From Scilla litardierei (taxonomy: Eukaryota > Streptophyta > Magnoliopsida > Asparagales > Asparagaceae): a stretch of DNA of 64,000 bases. The DNA is taken from the NCBI GenBank assembly GCA_030789695.1, contig CM061142.1, positions 282,784,165 to 282,848,164 of the forward strand, given 5' to 3'. Under the pieces are notes generated by a model that was not told the origin of the DNA, made no database searches, and was given only the letters and a program-made list of their open reading frames with translations. The translations under genes and the position numbers were made by a program. Each line of letters opens with the position of its first letter. Position 1 is the stretch's first letter. This document shows, piece after piece, positions 54,453 through 64,000 of this stretch.

Positions 54453-55870
54453 ATCTCCCAAGATCACATGAACAATGTCTCATTGCCAACACAAGTGAAC
54501 AACACTTATGGCATCGACGTTTTGGTCATGTGAACTTTGGAACACTTTTTAAGCTTTCCAAGTTAAATTCTATTAGAGGCTTCCCTAAGCTTGTCCTTAA
54601 AAAGAAAAGCTTTTGTGACTCGTGTCAACGAGGCAAGCTTCCAAAATTGTCTTTTAAACCTAAGAAAACCATTTCTTCTAAGCGGCCTCTAGAGCTATTA
54701 CATCTAGATCTTTTTGGGCCAACTAGAGTTGCTTCATTAGGAAATGCACGATATGGACTTGTCATCGTTGATGACTTTTCTAGATTTACTTGGGTATTTT
54801 TCTTCAGTAATAAAAATGATGCTTTTGAAAACTTCACAATATTTGTTAAGAAAGTACAAAATCTCATTGGAACCACCATTGTCACTATTCGTAGTGATCA
54901 TGGAGGGGAATTTGAGAATGAGTCTATTTCAAATTTTTGTGATGAAGTTGGTATTACTCACACATTTTCCTTCCCTCGCGCACCTCCTCAAAATGGTGTT
55001 GTTGAGAGAAAGAATAGGACGCTAGTGGAATGTGCTCGCACTATGCTTGATGATAACCAACTTGGCCATCAATTTTGGGCGGAAGCAGTACATACCGCTT
55101 GCTATATGTTTAATAGAATACTTTTGAGGCCCGTCACCAAACAAACTTGTTATGAATTGTTGTTTGGTAGATTACCTCAAGTTAAACATTTTCGAGTTTT
55201 CGGCGCAAAATGTTTTATTAAAAACACGTATGGTAGTTTTGATAAATTTGATCCAAGATCCGATGAGGGGATATTTGTTGGATATTCCTCCGGTAGCAAA
55301 GCTTACCGGATATACAACAAACGAATCTCAACGATCGAGGAATTACTTCATGTTTCATTTAATGAAGGTTTTGTCCCGACTAGAATTACTAAAGATGATG
55401 ACTCCATGGATGTCTTATGTGATTCTATTGGTAATTCTAATTCTATTGATTCTAATATTACTAACCCTACTAATGAATCTTTTGAGAATGTTCCTAGTGA
55501 TCGGGGAATTCCCAAACGGCTTCATAAAATTCGTGATCAACCTCATGAGCAAGTCATTGGCAACATCCTTGATAGTGTCAAGACGAGATCTCAAGTCAAC
55601 TACTTCGCTCATTGTGCCTTTGCCTCCTCGATAGAGCCAAAGAATATTAACGAAGCGTGCGAAGATAGTGCTTGGATCCTAACCATGGAGGAGGAACTCA
55701 TTCAATTCGAGAGGAATGAGGTTTGGGAGCTTGTTCCATTGCCATCGAAGAACCACACCGTTATAGAAACGAAGTGGATTTTCAAGAACAAGACCGACGA
55801 AAACCAAGTCGTCGTCCGGAACAAAGCTCGGTTAGTAGCTCAAGGCTATCGGCAAAGAGAAATGTATTGA
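54446..55870 (+). pseudogene. pol: Copia integrase and start of reverse transcriptase
   Basis: GAG-pre-integrase / HHCC zinc finger (LWHRRFGHVNFG ... FCDSCQRGK). Then the integrase core with the DDE triad (LLHLDLFGP, IRSDHGGEFEN, PQNGVVERKNRT) and a C-terminal region (DPRSDEGIFVGYSSGSKAYR). The RT then starts (WIFKNKTDENQ, ARLVAQGY). A frameshift in the GYRQREMY region gives a stop at 55868. The enzyme would insert the cDNA into the genome. All core catalytic residues are visible, but the polyprotein is broken on both sides. Confidence 0.92.
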
Positions 55871-57401
55871 TTTCGAAGAATCCTTTGCTCTGGTAGCTAG
55901 ATTAGAATCTATTAGATTATTGTTATCTTTTGCATGCCATAAAGATTTTAAACTCTTTCAAATGGATGTAAAAAGTGCGTTTTTAAACGGAGATGTTGTT
56001 GAGGAAGTTTATGTTTCTCAACCTCCGGGTTTTATAAATGAAAAATGGGTTATTTAGTACTGACCCCCTGTGTTTTCTCGAAAATTAGTAGTACCCCCCC
56101 TATGGTTTCAATAATTAGTAAGACCCCCCTCCACAATTAGTATCACCCCCCCGGGGTTTCTCAAAAATTAGTATCACCCCCCTATGGCAGGGGGGTCTTA
56201 CTAATTATTGAAACCATAGGGGGGTACTACTAATTTTCGAGAAAACACAGGGGGTCAGTACTAAATAACCCATGAAAAATTTCCAAATCACATTTTCAAA
56301 CTTAAGAAAGCACTTTACAGTTTGAGACAAGCTCCTCGAGCTTGGTATGACCGTCTAAAGAATTTTCTTTTGGATTTAGGTTTTAAAATGGGTGAAGTTG
56401 ATTCAACATTATTTGTTAAGTATTCGAATAATGATATTATTTTAGTTCAAATCTATGTTGATAATATCATTTTCAGTGCTACTAACTTCACTCTTTGTGA
56501 AGAGTCTAATGTTACGAAGGATCAATTTGAGATGAGCCACATGGGTGAGCTCAAGTATTTCTTAGGTCTCCAAATTCGCCAAATGAACGATGCAATCTTC
56601 ATCCACCAAACCAAGTACACGGTGGAGTTTCTAAAGCGATTTGGAATGGAGAATGCCTCTAGGAAGAAGACTCCAATGAGCACGACTACACATCTTGATA
56701 AAGATATGGGTGGCAAAGATGTAGACATTCGTCTATATCGAGGTATGATAGGTAGTTTACTATATCTTACCGCAAGTAGGCCCGATATTATGTTTGCCGT
56801 ATGTATATGTGCTCGTTATCAGTCTCAACCTAAGGAATCTCACTTAGTAGCGGTAAAACGTATTTTCCGTTATTTAAGTTACACACTTGACTTTGGATTA
56901 CTTTATCCAAAGTCTAGCACATATGAGTTAATCTCATATAGTGACGCAGATTATGCGGGATGCAAATCCGACAGGAAAAGTACTAGTGGCACTTTCCATT
57001 TTATAGGAAATTCTCTTGTCTCTTGGTTTTCCAAGAAGCAGAATTCCGTATCACTTTCAACCATCGAGGCGGAATATATTGCCGCCGGTGCTGCGTGTGC
57101 TCAGGTTCTTTGGATGAGACACACTCTTAAAGACTTTGGTATAAACTGTGATACTTGCCCTATCATGGTGGACAACCAAAGTGCAATATGTCTCTCTAAG
57201 AATCCGGTACACCATTCCCGTTCTAAACACATAGATGTCCGTCACCATTTCTTAGATGATCATGTTGCTAAAAAGGACACCATTTTAGTGTATGTTGAAA
57301 CCCAGAAGCAAATCGCCGATATTTTCACGAAACCACTCAAGGAAGACTCCTTTGTGTGGTTGCGTCGAGAATTGGGGATTATGGGTGAATCCGAGATTTA
57401 G
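55866..57401 (+). pseudogene. pol: Copia reverse transcriptase and RNase H, interrupted
   Basis: RT continues as FEESFALVARLESIRLL and FQMDVKSAFLNGDVVEEVY (first catalytic Asp present). A MITE interrupts it at 56047-56271. It resumes with LRQAPRAWYDRLKNFLLD and QIYVDNIIFSATN, where the YVDD motif is YVDN. RNase H follows (SYSDADYAGCKSDRKSTSG, LSTIEAEYIAAG, VDNQSAICLSKNPVHHSRSK, SKHIDVRHHFL). The frame ends at 57401 with the normal Copia terminus (LRRELGIMG). Insert plus duplication is 234 bp, so the frame is kept but contains stops. Confidence 0.93.
56047..56271. mobile_element. Mutator-like MITE inserted in the RT gene
   Basis: 225 bp, almost entirely two inverted arms: GGGTTATTTAGTACTGACCC ... 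and its exact reverse complement at the right end. The match extends about 80 bp. It has a perfect 9-bp duplication ATGAAAAAT (56038-56046 and 56272-56280). A 9-bp duplication with long terminal repeats fits Mutator-like elements. Confidence 0.93.
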
Positions 57402-58186
57402 GATTCATATTTTGTTTAATAATCTTGCATCCTATTAAATTTCATTTATATATGCTCATGCTAGAATTATTGAGATTTTTCTGGATTTTTGGTTGAATTT
57501 TTGGAATTTATGCTTGAAATATTCATGAACGTCGTATTTAAGATTTTCGATGTTTTATGGGGTAGTATAATGATTAATGAGAGTATTACGATGTTTCGTC
57601 CACATGCGATTAGGAGAGAACTCAAAATTTCAAATTCTAAAATTTTTGGACTCTTTTAGTCGGTTCATGTTCATTGACCGACCGACTAGATTGCGTTCTA
57701 GTCGGTCAGTGAATGAACACTGACCGACTAACTCATGCCCTAATTTTGGCTTCAGTTACTGTTTGCACTTAGTCGGTTCAAGCTCATTGGCCGATCGACT
57801 AGATGGTCATCTAGTCGGTCAGCGCTTGAACTATGACCGACTAATTGCTCAGGGATTGATGTGTCTTTTCGAATTTCGATCGATTTATTCTTGCCCGCAC
57901 CGATTAGAATTCATTCTAATCGGTGCAAGCTTGTCTCTCTCAGCCTAAACCCCCGAAACCCTTCGACTTCCTCCGTCGATTTCGTTGATTTCCGGCCATT
58001 TTCCGACCATCTCCGGCCGTGGATCTCTCCTATCTCCTCCCTAGGTATATCTCCTCCCTCTCTCACAGCTTCTAGGGTTCTCCTCTAGGTCTAAATTCGA
58101 TTTTCAGTTTGGTTTAGGGTTTGTTCTAGGGTTCTATTTCGACCGAGCTTTCGATCTCGTTTGTTTGCGCGTGTCTCGTCTTGATT
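57402..58186 (+). other. Internal spacer with hairpin modules
   Basis: The region between RNase H and the extra ORF. It contains two full AGTCGGT/ACCGACTA modules (57658-57730 and 57771-57843) and a shorter, variant palindrome CACCGATTAGAATTC / ATTCTAATCGGTG (57897-57928). A possible donor-like TAGGTATATC occurs near 58043. It could be an intron or leader for the downstream ORF. Confidence 0.65.
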
Positions 58187-59743
58187 ATGGCGAAGACACG
58201 CATCCCCATCGAACCCTCGCGTCCGTCACCTATGACCGTAGAGTCTCCGTCTACGGACCCCCCGCAACCTAAACGACGTTCCAAATCGACCCATCCATCG
58301 TCTTCTTCGCCTCCTCTTAAGAAGAAGAGGACGGCGACCGCTAAGCCTAGATCTCAGCCCAAGCCTCAGCCCGTGTCTCCTGCTTCTTTCCGTGCTCCCA
58401 CTCCTCCAGCTGATTCTGACTCTGACATGGAATATATCCCGGAGTCCGAGCATACCGCTAGGGCTCCTACTCCTCCACCTCAATCTAGCACTCGTCAGCC
58501 TAAGGGGAAGGTTCCCATGCCAGTTGGCGGTGTCGATATATCGCTATGTTGCGATGACCCGATGTGTCTCGTGGCATACAATCGTATCGAACACTGTCCA
58601 CTGTTATTGGAGCACTTCGTTCAGTTCTCCGACTTTCCACATCTAGCCGATCTTCTTTCTCATAGCGGCCTTATAGATTATATTCGCCATGACCCTAAGG
58701 TGAACCCACATCCGTACCCCTGTCTAGTCAAGCTTTTCTATGCGAACCGTGTTCGCGGTCAGTATGACGAGACCCATTCTATTGAGACGACTGTATTGGG
58801 GACACCGATTGTTCTCACGGCAGAAATCTTAGGGGATTTGATAGGTGTCTCTTCTTCTGGCCTTCTTCCTGCCGATATCTCTGTCGATGACATTTCTGCT
58901 CCTGATCAGGAGATGCTCGCCGAAATGTTCCATGTGATCCGTACCGCCATGATTGGCGTCCCTTCTAAATCCTTCAAGCCAAACGCATGGGTATTAAATC
59001 TTATCCTGAAGTCGTGCCTCTTTTCGAAGTACGGCTCATCGAGCTTGCCATCCCAGCCATTCCTTAAGCTGATCTACGTTCTCTTCATGGGGAGCGAGAT
59101 CAATTGGGCTAGGATTATTCTTGATAAGATGGATTCTTTCGAGTGTATCCAAAAGTACACAAAGTCAGCTCACATCCCATACCCTTGCCTTTTGACCCTT
59201 GTCTTCCGTCACTTCAAGGTCCCTCTCCCTCCCGATGATGAGCGTCCTCTTGGTCCCCCTCTGAATGCGACGGCCGTCAAGAAGTCTCTTGCGGTACTTC
59301 GTCACGTTCAGAGGATGACTCCTTCTACCTCTGCTTCAGCTACTCCTCCTACTCCTACTCTCGCTGAGCTTGCACGTTCGTTGAGACGTGTGGAGTCTCG
59401 TTGTCCTCGTTCTGAGGCAATGCTTGCTCGCATATGCTCTCACTTGGGCATTGAGATTCCTCCGTCAGTTTCTGACGAGGAAGATATGGATAAGGATGGG
59501 CTCCAGGAGCTTGTTGGATCTGCTGCTCGTGCCCCAGAGGGTACGTCTGCTGCTGCTGCTACTTCTGCCGGTGCCCCCGAGAGCACACATGTTGCCACCA
59601 TTCCTCCGGTGGATACTTCGTCTGGTGCTCCCGAGGCCACTCCCGTTGCGACTCTACCATCTGTGGACACTCCTGCTGACCCAGTGACCACCACTCCTCC
59701 TGCAGAGCCTGCTGCTGCTGCTGACCCTGCCTCCACTTCCTGA
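58187..59743 (+). CDS. Extra (envelope-position) ORF of the Sirevirus
   Basis: 518 residues, intact, ATG at 58187. The N terminus is Ser/Pro-rich with basic clusters (PKRRSK, PPLKKKR) that look like nuclear signals. A globular region at about residues 140-350 includes LVKLFYANRVRG, TTVLGTPIVLTAEILGDLIG, FLKLIYVLFMGSEINWARII and IPYPCLLTLVFRHFKVPLP. This is the pattern of the putative plant transposon protein family. A Ser/Thr/Pro/Ala-rich tail with SLRRVESRCPRSEAMLARIC follows. SIRE-type elements are known for an ORF here, once called envelope-like. I see no signal peptide or transmembrane helix. It remains open while pol is broken. Confidence 0.8.
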   Translation: MAKTRIPIEPSRPSPMTVESPSTDPPQPKRRSKSTHPSSSSPPLKKKRTATAKPRSQPKPQPVSPASFRAPTPPADSDSDMEYIPESEHTARAPTPPPQSSTRQPKGKVPMPVGGVDISLCCDDPMCLVAYNRIEHCPLLLEHFVQFSDFPHLADLLSHSGLIDYIRHDPKVNPHPYPCLVKLFYANRVRGQYDETHSIETTVLGTPIVLTAEILGDLIGVSSSGLLPADISVDDISAPDQEMLAEMFHVIRTAMIGVPSKSFKPNAWVLNLILKSCLFSKYGSSSLPSQPFLKLIYVLFMGSEINWARIILDKMDSFECIQKYTKSAHIPYPCLLTLVFRHFKVPLPPDDERPLGPPLNATAVKKSLAVLRHVQRMTPSTSASATPPTPTLAELARSLRRVESRCPRSEAMLARICSHLGIEIPPSVSDEEDMDKDGLQELVGSAARAPEGTSAAAATSAGAPESTHVATIPPVDTSSGAPEATPVATLPSVDTPADPVTTTPPAEPAAAADPASTS

Positions 59744-59975
59744 GCTTGCTGGGAGGACTCTCCCTATGCACTTTGGATGATATATCTTGTAGTTAGAGAG
59801 TGGGGTAGGATAGTTTGGTTGGTTATGATTTTTGATGTATTTTTGATGTTTTGATGATACACTTTTGATGTATGTTCATTTTGATGTATGTGTGACATAT
59901 GTTGTATGGTGTGCTCCGATCATTCGATCGTGTTTATGTATGTTGGCAGATGTATACTTTTGATGTATCCATGTT

Positions 59976-60050
<75 letters not shown>

Positions 60051-60426
60051 CACACACACATCGTTTTATCTTTTACTTCTTTTGTGCGCATTATATTTTT
60101 GTCTCTGATGTTGCCTTCGTCGCTCGACGATTACATTTGATTTAATAGAAATTATTTCTATGAAAACATAGAATTGTTTTCCATGCACTTAATTCATCAA
60201 GAATGTTGATATTGGAGAGTATATTCCATAACTCAATTCGTGAAATTAATTTGAGTTTTGATGATTTTATTTTTCGATTATCGACTATGGTCTTGTTGGC
60301 ACGCTTTGATTTAATTCTTATTTTTTTGGTGTCATTTGGACCGTGATCGTATTCTACGACTCCCGTGCTTTTATTTGAAGCCATTGTTGTTGTCGTTGTT
60401 CTCCTCCCACTCTTTTTGCTAATACC
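59744..60426 (+). other. 3' untranslated region of the Sirevirus
   Basis: AT-rich, with TTTTGATGTAT repeats at 59835-59970 and an (AT)n(AC)n microsatellite. No ORF. Confidence 0.6.
59978..60060. repeat. (AT)n(AC)n microsatellite
   Basis: About 31 AT dinucleotides followed by about 10 CA dinucleotides. Confidence 0.97.
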
Positions 60427-60723
60427 AAAGGGGGAGAGAATTAATAATGACGATGTGCTAAATGATAATTTAAAGCATTTTCCAAGAATCTAATTTGATA
60501 TGTTAGATTCAGGGGGAGTTAAGATATAAAAATGGATTTCAAATCCTAAATTTCAATAATTGAATTCTCATTTTTTTACTTTACTCGTCTGCTTGATGCG
60601 TATGATTAATATTTATTTTGGAATTACCGTGTCATCAATGGAGGGGGAGTAAGTAAATTTCATTTGAATCATTATTTTTGATTATTATTTTTGTTGGTTT
60701 GTCATCACCAAATAGGGGGAGAA
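60427..60723 (+). other. Four polypurine tracts upstream of the 3' LTR
   Basis: AAAGGGGGAGAGAA (60427), CAGGGGGAGTTAAG (60510), GGAGGGGGAGTAAG (60640) and AATAGGGGGAGAA (60711-60723, abutting the LTR). Multiple polypurine tracts are a known Sirevirus trait. Confidence 0.8.
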
Positions 60724-62445
60724 TGTTGAGTATTGATTCCCCGAATTTGGTTTTGATGATGAACAAACATAAATATCATGAACTAACTCTTTGTGAGCGC
60801 AGTTATGGAGATCGTCGCCAAATTTCTATGAACATCTCAAGCGACGTCTCAAGACTTCTCAAAGCGCGTGATCGTGTGCTTGAAGCTCCGTTGAAGCTCA
60901 AGGACCATTATTGAAGTCATGAAGATTCGATCAAAGCTTTTGAAGACGGTTCGTCAAGTTTTATTTATAGTCTTCTAGCTTCTTTTCGTAGAATGTTAAG
61001 CCTTGAGTAGGTCTTACGTTTTAATCTTCATAACGTTCATATCTTAGAGCTAGGATCTTATTAGAAGCCCATACAAACTTTCCCGAAGCTTGGCGCTTCG
61101 ATTCGCGGCTTCTTGTGCATGTTAGTTGGTTCAAGAAGAAGAACCAACCGACTAGATGGTAATCTAGTCGGTCGGCAAAGCTTCTTGAACCGACTAGAAT
61201 GCCTTCTCAATTTCAGCTCACTTACTGTTTACAATTAGTCGGTCCAAGAAGGTTCACCGACCGACTAGTTATGAAACTAGTCGGTTAGGAATCCTTCTTA
61301 GACCGACTAGTTGAGCTTCCACTGTTCAGCCAAACTTACTGTTTACGGTTAGTCGGTCAAAGCACAAGGACCGACCGACTAGTTGAGAAACTAGTCGGTT
61401 AGAAGTTGTTCTTAAACCGACTAGCTGTATTTAAACTCAGACTATTTGATTTCATCTCTTAGTCGATCAAAGAACACTCACCGAGTCCCGACCGACTAGT
61501 TGTGAAACTAGTCGGTTGGCAAGTCTTCTTGGACTGACTAGTTCTATATTCCCTGAACTTCTCTATTGATTGTTCACCTCTTAGTCGGTTCATGTTGTTT
61601 CACCGACCGACTAGTTGATGAACTAGTCGGTCAGTGATCCTTCTCTGACCGACTAGTCTGCTTTAGAATAGAGCCGTTGGAGCATTAAATGCCACGAATT
61701 TTGCTCTCTCTTTCCTCTATCCTATATATACTTGGAGTGCTGCTTTCATAGCATTCAAGGCGGATATTTATTGAAGTTTAGAGATCAAAGAGAAGCAATT
61801 AATTCTCATTCAAAGCTCATTCATTTCTCACTTGAATCTCTCCCTCACTCTTATTTCAAAAGAGAGATTCATTGATTGTGAGCCTTCCAAGCCAAGAGCT
61901 TGATTCTAGGTCACCAACATCTTCCTAGCCTCCCATTGCTGGTCAACATCTTGGAGCTAGGGTTTGGTGCCTTCATCTGCCCCAAAATCCTCTTTGCCCT
62001 AAATCGTAAGTTTACTCAAGGCATAGGATTTTGTTGGTAAGCATTTCGTATTTCATTTACTTTGATATTACAAGTGTTTTACTCTCGGTTGTGAGAGTTT
62101 GTTTGTGATCCCGGGTTGTGGGAGTCACAATTTCATTTGTGTATGATTTGATCTTGTAGAGGTTTCTACAAGTATTTCATAGTGCAAATTTGAGTTAGAA
62201 GTTTCTAACTCAAGTCGGGATCCGGGTGGTTGGGACGTAGGATCACCGGGAACAAGTCGGGGAGACTTGGGTGGATCCGAACCCGTTATATCGTCTGTTT
62301 GCGATTGCATTTCTTTGTTGTCATTATTTACATTTTCGCATTGTTGGTTGAGTTTGCAAGATAATTAGGAATTATCTTCTTAATTATTTTAAAGTACTAT
62401 TCACCCCCCCTTAGTACTTGTGCAGTAGCTTCGTAGGGCATTACA
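60724..62445 (+). repeat. 3' LTR of the Sirevirus
   Basis: 1722 bp, TGTTGAGTATTG ... GGGCATTACA. Contains five hairpin modules, a TATATATA box at 61723-61730 and the same tail as the truncated 5' LTR. Confidence 0.93.
61122..61655. promoter_or_regulatory. Five nested hairpin modules in the 3' LTR
   Basis: Modules at 61122-61198, 61235-61310, 61350-61424, 61460-61541 and 61582-61655, spaced about 115 bp. Each has half-sites AGTCGGT / ACCGACCGACTAG / CTAGTCGGT / ACCGACTAG around an 8-base loop. The arms between the half-sites also tend to pair (for example TTCAAGAAG with CTTCTTGAA in the first). The array ends about 70 bp before the TATA box. Confidence 0.85.
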
Positions 62446-63404
62446 GATTTATCATCCATATCAAAATATGAAGAAGCATTCACACCAATAGGTTTTTGAA
62501 TAGACTTCTTATGCAATGAGGCGTACATATATGCATGATTCTTCTTTGGCTTAATATTCATAGTTGATTTTTGGCCAAACGAAGACTTGGATGTGACTAA
62601 CCCCTTAGACGGCTCCGCCACGAAATTTATTTGGGTGCTTATAGGGGAAGAGCTTGGTTTATTCACCTTCAAATTAATGGATCCCAAAACCTTGTCCTTA
62701 CTCAATTTGAAATTTTCAATTTGAGTAGACAATAGCTTACACTTCTTCAAAAGTGAAGAAATGTCGTCGTCCCTAGCGGATAGATGTGAGCTAAGCTCGG
62801 GAGATTGGGATTTGAGAGCCGATGTCTCATTTCTCAAAGCGTCAATTGGAGAATCTCTCTCAAGAATGACGGAGTCACAATCGAAAACGTGAGTACGTTT
62901 AAGTGAAGCATTCTCCTCACGTAACTCACAAATTTGAGAAAGAAAAACTTCTTTCTCGACATACAAAGATTTAATCATATTAATATGTGAAGCATGCAAA
63001 GGAGTGCAATCATGAGAATCATCATGAAAAGAATTTGCACTACACTTACGAGCAATTAAAGAATTTTTATCACTAAAATCATTATGCTCATAAGTAGATT
63101 GAGTTTGAGATACCTCATTATCGCTAGACTCAATCGCATCACCTCCAGTGTACTTGGTCTCAAGATAGATCCATATTTCATGCGCTGTCTCCATGCATCC
63201 AACTTCTTCACTTTCATGGTCCCACGTGGAGATGCACAAGGCTCTTTTAGCGTGGACGTCCATCACGAAGTTTGAATCTGAGACATCCGAAGTCACCACA
63301 TCCAAGAGATTGTTCTTCTTGTGGTGATTGATCATCTTGCTCCTCCATAGAGTATAGTTCTCCGGATCGAACTTGGGAGGATGCTGTTGAGACTTAGAAG
63401 TCAT
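62446..63404 (-). pseudogene. gag: Copia gag fragment, cut by the Sirevirus
   Basis: ATG at 63404 (MTSKSQQHPPKFDPENYTLW, a typical Copia gag opening), running left into the Sirevirus LTR at 62445. After about residue 100 (ETKYTGGDA) the usual UBN2 core is missing and the sequence passes to a Glu/Lys/Ser helical segment (YVEKEVFLSQICELREENAS). A C-terminal part similar to Sirevirus gag (NKPSSSP, FGQKSTMNIKPKKNHAYMY) follows, so it is internally deleted. The rest of the element is not found left of the Sirevirus. Its last codons are supplied by LTR sequence and have no biological meaning. Confidence 0.82.
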
Positions 63405-63426
63405 GCTTGCAAAAGCCACCAAACCA

Positions 63427-63439
63427 AGGCTCCGGTACC
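63427..63439 (-). other. Primer-binding site of the right-edge Copia element
   Basis: Minus strand TGGTACCGGAGCC, 2 bp inside the LTR end. Related to the tRNA-iMet site TGGTATCAGAGCC with two to three changes. Confidence 0.7.
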
Positions 63440-63441
63440 AA

Positions 63442-64000
63442 TTGTAAGGGACCCATGCGGGGCTACACACACTAGGGGGATGAATAGTGTAATAGCAAGC
63501 AAAGTGCTTAATTAAAAGTTACTAAAATTAAATTACAATAAGCAGCGAAAATTAAAGCGCATGCTCAACAACAACAAACACAAACACAATGGTTTTGCAC
63601 TGCTTCCCCAAAACTTGGGTACGTCCAGCCACACCAATATTCACTATAATTTCCACAAAGAGAAATGAATACAATCTCACACAGAGAGAACTTACACAGA
63701 GGATTTTGGATTCCCACAAATAGATATCCTAACTCTCACACAGATAGACCTCACACAGAGGGTTTGTTCTCTCACACAGAAAGCACCAAACTCTCACAAA
63801 GAGAGTAACAACTACAAAGAGAGTAGCTAATTTCCACAAAGAGAATTAGCGGTAACACAAAGGGAAAATGAAATAACACTTATCTATGTCTTGATATGAT
63901 CTTACCAATGTGAAGAAGGTATGCAAGTGAAACTCAAGTGCTTGAGATGAGGCTTTGATTGCACTTGATGATCTTTCTCTCTTCTAGGAATGAATCCTAA
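63442..64000 (-). repeat. 5' LTR (partial) of the right-edge Copia element
   Basis: The LTR end (minus strand ...GGGTCCCTTACA) is at 63442 and the rest continues beyond the window. It contains about ten imperfect CTCACACAGAGAG / TTCCACAAAGAGA units between 63640 and 63865. Confidence 0.8.

Larger units (their letters stand above)
50738..62445 (+). mobile_element. Sirevirus-type Copia element, 5' truncated
   Basis: The 3' LTR is complete (60724-62445). The 5' LTR retains only its last approximately 1.0 kb (about 50738-51742). In between are a tRNA-iMet-type primer site, gag, protease, integrase, reverse transcriptase, RNase H, an extra 518-codon ORF and several polypurine tracts. The long gag, downstream ORF, multiple polypurine tracts and palindrome-bearing LTRs are Sirevirus traits. 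Gag has a stop, pol has frameshifts and a MITE, and RT has lost a catalytic Asp, so it is defective. Confidence 0.92.

Noticed and set aside
58187..59743. Viral-type envelope gene in the Sirevirus
   Set aside because: It occupies the envelope position, but there is no signal peptide, fusion segment or transmembrane helix. The central domain fits a plant transposon protein pattern better.
50738..62445. Functional autonomous retrotransposon
   Set aside because: The gag stop, two pol frameshifts, a MITE in RT, the YVDN change and the truncated LTR make this copy inactive.

Overview
The window is nuclear DNA of a flowering plant. It is AT-rich and intron-like, with long A/T and G homopolymers, a eukaryotic tRNA-Ser(UGA) copy, plant-type LTR retrotransposons primed by tRNA-Met or tRNA-Asp, Helitrons, and Tourist, hAT and Mutator-like MITEs. 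I found no convincing intact host gene. It reads as an intergenic transposon nest, and the species cannot be told from sequence alone.

Layout. 1-4.9 kb holds small elements: a GCGAAA-type MITE, a short minus-strand Helitron, a TIR MITE, a TC microsatellite and a Tourist MITE with a perfect TTA duplication. At 4.94-15.66 kb a small LTR element is split by an 8.9-kb Copia element (5913-14782) that has 2.4-kb LTRs but only a gag gene. At 15.918-27.788 kb lies a complete, recently inserted Athila-like Gypsy element on the minus strand. It has a GCGGT target duplication, gag-protease, no polymerase, and a 710-residue extra ORF. At 28.1-29.9 kb are a Helitron remnant and three consecutive fold-back MITEs. 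At 30.055-31.984 kb is a solo Athila-like LTR with a CTGTT duplication. At 32.39-36.03 kb is a gag-only Gypsy element with a minisatellite.

At 36.27-47.70 kb several Helitrons appear to lie head to tail on the plus strand. They carry intron/exon-like pieces, a two-exon coding fragment and the tRNA-Ser copy. They are themselves hit by a hAT MITE (37784-38239) and a GC-rich solo LTR (40781-41695, GGTGC duplication). At 48.99-50.74 kb is a gutted Gypsy element joined directly to a 5'-truncated Sirevirus-type Copia element (to 62445). The Sirevirus has gag, a broken pol and an extra 3' ORF. The window ends in another Copia gag and its 5' LTR (minus strand).

How the parts relate. Four of the LTR elements are gag-only or nearly so (Copia 5913, Athila-like 15918, Gypsy 32390, and the visible part of the right-edge Copia), so they would need enzymes supplied by relatives. 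The Sirevirus is the only one with pol domains, and its pol is broken by frameshifts, a MITE and a YVDD-to-YVDN change. Two signals stand out. Palindromic short-repeat clusters recur in the LTRs of unrelated families. A similarly built extra ORF sits downstream in both the Athila-like element and the Sirevirus.
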